Made by a program: the position numbers and the translations under genes
Source of the DNA: SZAS-103 sp043747745
GTDB lineage: Bacteria; Pseudomonadota; Gammaproteobacteria; Xanthomonadales; Xanthomonadaceae
Direction: 5' to 3'
Assembly (NCBI GenBank): GCA_043747745.1
Contig: JAYTOP010000065.1
Coordinates: 1 to 64,000, forward strand
DNA length: 64,000 nucleotides
In this document: in pieces, positions 61,098 to 64,000 of the stretch
Position numbering within the stretch: the stretch's first letter is position 1
Layout of the letters: each line of letters opens with the position of its first letter
The notes under the pieces: model-generated
Told to the model about the DNA's origin: nothing
What the model saw: only the letters and a program-made list of their open reading frames with translations
Databases searched by the model: none

Positions 61098-62168
61098 TCA
61101 GCGCGAGCGCTGCGCCAGCCAGTTGTGGATCGCGGACGGCACTTCGCGTTGCGCGCGGCTGGAGACGTAGATTCCGATATGGCCGCCCGTGAACGACAGC
61201 TCGCTGTAATCCTTGGTTCCCGCGAGTTCGCGCAGCGGGCGCGACGCGCTCGGCGGCACCAGGTGGTCCTGCTCGGCGAACACGTTGAGGATCGGCACGC
61301 GCACGTTCTTCAGGCTCACCGGTTTGTCGCCGATCGTGAGGCCGCCTGCGACAAATCCGTTGTTCTGGTAGAACTTGGTGATGAACTGGCGGAACGCTTC
61401 GCCCGCCTGGTCCGGCGAATCGAAGATCCATTTTTCCATGCGCAGGAAATCTTCCATCGCGTGCTTGTCGTCGAGGATGTCGGTCATGCCGACGTACTTC
61501 TGCACGTTCAGGCGGAACGGTTTCAGCGTGAGATAGCAATAGTTCATCAACTCGGCCGGCACGTTGCCCAGCGCGTTGACGAATGCATCCACGTCCATGC
61601 CGCGCGTCCAGTGCGACAGCATGTTGTCGGCCGTGTGGAAATCGACCGGCGTGACCATCGTGATCAGATTGCGGATCTTGTCCGGATGCAGCGACGCATA
61701 GCACAGCGAGAACACGCCGCCCTGGCAGATACCGAGCAGGTTGATCGCGTCGAGGTCGTGCTTCTTGCGCAGGAAATCCACACAGCCGCCGAGGAAACGC
61801 TCGATGTAGTCGGACAGGTCGAGGTAGCGATCCGACAGATCCGGATAGCCCCAGTCGATGATGTATACGTCTTCGCCGAGTTCGAGCAGGTGCTTGACGA
61901 TCGAGCGGTCGGCCTGGAGGTCGACCATGTACGGGCGATTGACCAGCGCATAGCTGATCAAAAGTGGGACCTTTGCGGTCGGTGCCGTGTCGCCGCGAAA
62001 GCGGTACAGCACGAGCTTGCCGTCGGTGTACACGGCTTCCTTGTCGGTCGTGCCGTAGTGCACGTCGTCGAGGTTGCGCAGCGTGGTCAGGCCGGCGCTG
62101 AGCTTGCGCTGCAGGGTCATCGCTTCGTACGCGAGCTTGTCCGGGGAGAAATTCAGTGGTCCGTACAT
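61098..62168 (-). CDS. phaC: Class III poly(3-hydroxyalkanoate) synthase subunit PhaC
   Basis: A 356-residue PHA synthase of the short class III type. The lipase-like box GICQGG holds the catalytic C148; D301 in FAEQDHLVPP and H330 in FTGGHIG complete the triad, one residue off the Allochromatium vinosum numbering. It polymerises (R)-3-hydroxybutyryl-CoA on the granule surface and needs PhaE. AAGGAACC precedes the ATG, which lies 9 nt after the phaE stop. Confidence 0.97.
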   Translation of the reverse strand: MYGPLNFSPDKLAYEAMTLQRKLSAGLTTLRNLDDVHYGTTDKEAVYTDGKLVLYRFRGDTAPTAKVPLLISYALVNRPYMVDLQADRSIVKHLLELGEDVYIIDWGYPDLSDRYLDLSDYIERFLGGCVDFLRKKHDLDAINLLGICQGGVFSLCYASLHPDKIRNLITMVTPVDFHTADNMLSHWTRGMDVDAFVNALGNVPAELMNYCYLTLKPFRLNVQKYVGMTDILDDKHAMEDFLRMEKWIFDSPDQAGEAFRQFITKFYQNNGFVAGGLTIGDKPVSLKNVRVPILNVFAEQDHLVPPSASRPLRELAGTKDYSELSFTGGHIGIYVSSRAQREVPSAIHNWLAQRSR

Positions 62169-62177
62169 GGCGGTTCC

Positions 62178-63314
62178 TTACTTCTTCGCGCGGCGCGTGG
62201 CCGGCGTGGGCTTGGTCGGTTTCGCAGCTGGCTTGCTCGCGGCGGGTGCTGGCTTGCTCGCGGCGGGCGCTGGCTTGCTCGCGGCGGGCGCTGGCTTGCT
62301 CACGGCGGGTGCTGGCTTGCTCACGGTTTTCTTCACGACCGCAGCCTCTGGTGCCGGCTCGGGTTTCGCACGCGGAGCAGCATGCACTGAGGAAGCTGCA
62401 GCCGAACTCACGGCAGCTTCGAGTTCAGCGAGCCGCTGCTTGAGTTCGCGCAAATCGCGCTCGAGCTGGGTGACTTTCTTGTGGCTCGAATTGACTTCGG
62501 TGCGCGTCGGCATGCCGAACATGCCGGTCGTGCGCTCGACTTCGCCCTGCACGCCTGCACGCATGCGGCTCTGCGTATTGACCAGATCGCCATACGCGGT
62601 GCGGAACTCCGGTGTCATCGCGACTTCGCTCCAGGATTCCTCGGCGGCGTCGATCCAGAGGTCGAACAGCGCGCGCGTCGAATCGATCTGACGGCCTGGT
62701 TCGCTGCGCTCGGCGAGTTTGTCTTCGAACTTCGCGAATGCACGCTTGCCGCATTCCATCAGTTGCGCGTTGTAACCGGACATCGCTTTCTGGTAATCCA
62801 TCTGCGATTTGCCGAGCGCCTGCCAGCGTTCCTGCTGTTCGCGCTGCAATCCGAACGTGGGCATGTTGAACATGCCGCCGCCTTGACTACGCAGCGCATC
62901 CATCCAGGGTGCGGCCTGTTTCATCCACTGGTCCATGCCGTGCGCATTCTGTCCTGACATCTGCTGGAACATGCCGGCGAACGGATTCGAGAACCCACTC
63001 TCGATGCCGAGCGCCTTCTTCCACTCCGATGTGATGTCGGAGGCACTCGACTGGCCACCGGAAAAACGCTTCGCAAGTTCCTGCATCTGTCCGAACCACG
63101 CACCCGTCTGCGCATTCATGCGCGAGATCGTATCGTCGGTCTGCGCTCGCCCATCGCGCGCCCAAGGCGCCCAAAGGTCCATCGCTTCCTGCCATCCGGG
63201 AACTTGCTGCTGCTGGCCGCTACCGGTCTTCCGGGCCATCTCGCTCCATGCATTCCAATACTGGCGCGAGAGCGCCTCGAAATCCTGCGTCCAAACATCA
63301 TTCATCGCGCTCAT
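62178..63314 (-). CDS. phaE: Class III PHA synthase subunit PhaE
   Basis: A 378-residue helical partner of PhaC. Family features include MNDVWTQDFEALSRQYWNAW, GWQEAMDLWAPW and the C-terminal heptad region THKKVTQLERD-like (NSSHKKVTQLERDLRELKQR) that couples to PhaC. An Ala-Pro-Lys-Ser tail of about 60 residues (repeating SKPAPAA) follows and is not needed in other PhaE proteins. GAGGAG six bases before ATG 63314 decides the start over the upstream ATG 63338. Confidence 0.93.
   Translation of the reverse strand: MSAMNDVWTQDFEALSRQYWNAWSEMARKTGSGQQQQVPGWQEAMDLWAPWARDGRAQTDDTISRMNAQTGAWFGQMQELAKRFSGGQSSASDITSEWKKALGIESGFSNPFAGMFQQMSGQNAHGMDQWMKQAAPWMDALRSQGGGMFNMPTFGLQREQQERWQALGKSQMDYQKAMSGYNAQLMECGKRAFAKFEDKLAERSEPGRQIDSTRALFDLWIDAAEESWSEVAMTPEFRTAYGDLVNTQSRMRAGVQGEVERTTGMFGMPTRTEVNSSHKKVTQLERDLRELKQRLAELEAAVSSAAASSVHAAPRAKPEPAPEAAVVKKTVSKPAPAVSKPAPAASKPAPAASKPAPAASKPAAKPTKPTPATRRAKK
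62230..62326. repeat. 21-bp tandem repeat in the phaE 3' end
   Basis: Four and a half 21-bp units (GGCTTGCTCGCGGCGGGTGCT type) encode SKPAPAA repeats in the PhaE tail. Units differ at two positions. Changes in copy number keep the frame and vary tail length. Confidence 0.88.
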
Positions 63315-63444
63315 GCGGAACTCCTCAAATCCAGACATGATGCTAGCACCGCTGAATGCTGCGCTGCAACATAAATGCCCGTATAGCCGTCTTTGCGAGG
63401 CCCGGGAATCAGCCGGGGTTCACGTCGTCAGCACACAGATGCCG

Positions 63445-64000
63445 TCAACACGGCTCGACGCGATCGCCTATACAGATCCGTCCACGAGCGCGCGCGACCA
63501 GATTCATTCCGAAGGTGATGCCTTCGTCGCTGCGCCGGTAGGATTTCAGCGTGCGCAGCGGCTCTCCGGAGGGATCGCGCACGCCCAATTCGGAATCGAC
63601 CGTGGTGAACACGCAGCGCGCGCAGGGCTTGACCGCCTCGAACTCCACTCCGCCGATACGGATGTGATGCCAGCTGTCCTCGGCGTGCGGATCGCAACCT
63701 GCGATCACCAGGTTAGGGCGGAAACGCTGCATGGGAATCGGATTGTCCAGCCTCGCATTCAGCGCATCCAGCGACGCCTGCGAAATCGCGAGGAATGGAA
63801 ACCCATCGGCGAAACTGACGTCGTCGTCGAATGCGCTGGATGGCTTCGATTCGACCCTGCGCACGCTTTGCGCATCCATCGTCACGAGGCGTACGGGTCG
63901 ATCGAGGAATTCGCTGAGCCACGCATCGTCGACGGCATCCGCACAGGCAGCATCGACCACATCGTCCCAGACGGTCACCGGCAAACGCTCGCCATCATTG
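63445..64000 (-). CDS. MOSC domain protein (YcbX-like), N terminus beyond the window
   Basis: The C-terminal about 185 residues of a MOSC protein; the frame is open to the right edge (ERLPVTVWDD). MOSC features are RPVRLV, DGFPFLAISQASLDALNARL, FRPNLVIAG and VKPCARCVFTTVD, where the cysteine of PCARC is the likely molybdenum-cofactor ligand. YcbX-type proteins work with an electron-transfer chain to reduce N-hydroxylated compounds. Only the end is present, so the domain order cannot be checked. Confidence 0.9.
   Translation of the reverse strand, partial: NDGERLPVTVWDDVVDAACADAVDDAWLSEFLDRPVRLVTMDAQSVRRVESKPSSAFDDDVSFADGFPFLAISQASLDALNARLDNPIPMQRFRPNLVIAGCDPHAEDSWHHIRIGGVEFEAVKPCARCVFTTVDSELGVRDPSGEPLRTLKSYRRSDEGITFGMNLVARARGRICIGDRVEPC

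Overview
The window is about 63% GC by eye, densely coded, and has no rRNA, tRNA, CRISPR array, insertion sequence or prophage that I can see. Gene content points to a gammaproteobacterium of the Xanthomonadales/Lysobacterales, probably near Rhodanobacteraceae. The indicators are REP-like CCCTCTCCC palindromes, a 27-base GTTCGACAGGCTCACC-type dispersed repeat, a FabR/DesT-type desaturase operon, class III PHA synthase and large COG5616 (TolB-like)/TPR paralogue sets. This placement is inference.

Region 1 (1-23 kb) holds housekeeping and accessory genes, many in small overlapping pairs: a CDF cation transporter, a GAF/HD-GYP c-di-GMP phosphodiesterase, an FMN reductase, SelO, a methyltransferase/GNAT pair, a frameshifted barstar, MsrB, DDAH/DUF1993, a diguanylate cyclase, VOC and PhnA-like proteins, a HEAT protein split by an in-frame stop, an ABC exporter pair, a RIO kinase, a PAS-GAF-GGDEF cyclase, and a desaturase/ferredoxin-reductase operon with a divergent TetR regulator and a palindrome between them.

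Region 2 (22.4-34 kb) is a decay-prone zone. It has a glycine-zipper ORF without a signal peptide, an AraC-type regulator and a serine hydrolase that are both frame-broken, a secreted phosphoesterase, a Ser/Thr kinase with TPRs, a GH25 lysozyme lacking both a normal start codon and its catalytic Glu, a lipocalin and a VOC-cupin fusion.

Region 3 (34.2-54.9 kb) is the most unusual part: about 20.7 kb of minus-strand paralogues. Nine large genes (T1-T9), one 24-residue remnant (T10) and one frameshifted copy (T11) encode the same plan of three membrane helices, a TolB-like COG5616 domain and TPRs. T1-T9 and an embedded small membrane protein are joined by overlaps of 4-8 nt or gaps of 1-3 nt, so they read as one translationally coupled polycistron. 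T3 is broken by a five-copy 7-bp tandem repeat that would restore the frame at 1, 4 or 7 copies, which suggests a phase-variable locus. Anchors and bodies are mixed between members. The array breaks at T10, where a MntA/HepT toxin-antitoxin pair sits before T11.

Region 4 (55.3-64 kb) has a run of small stress-type proteins, then a PHB cluster: intracellular 3HB-oligomer hydrolase and a divergent 3-hydroxybutyrate dehydrogenase for mobilisation, and PhaE-PhaC (class III synthase) for synthesis. A HExxH membrane protein lies between, and a partial MOSC protein runs off the right edge.
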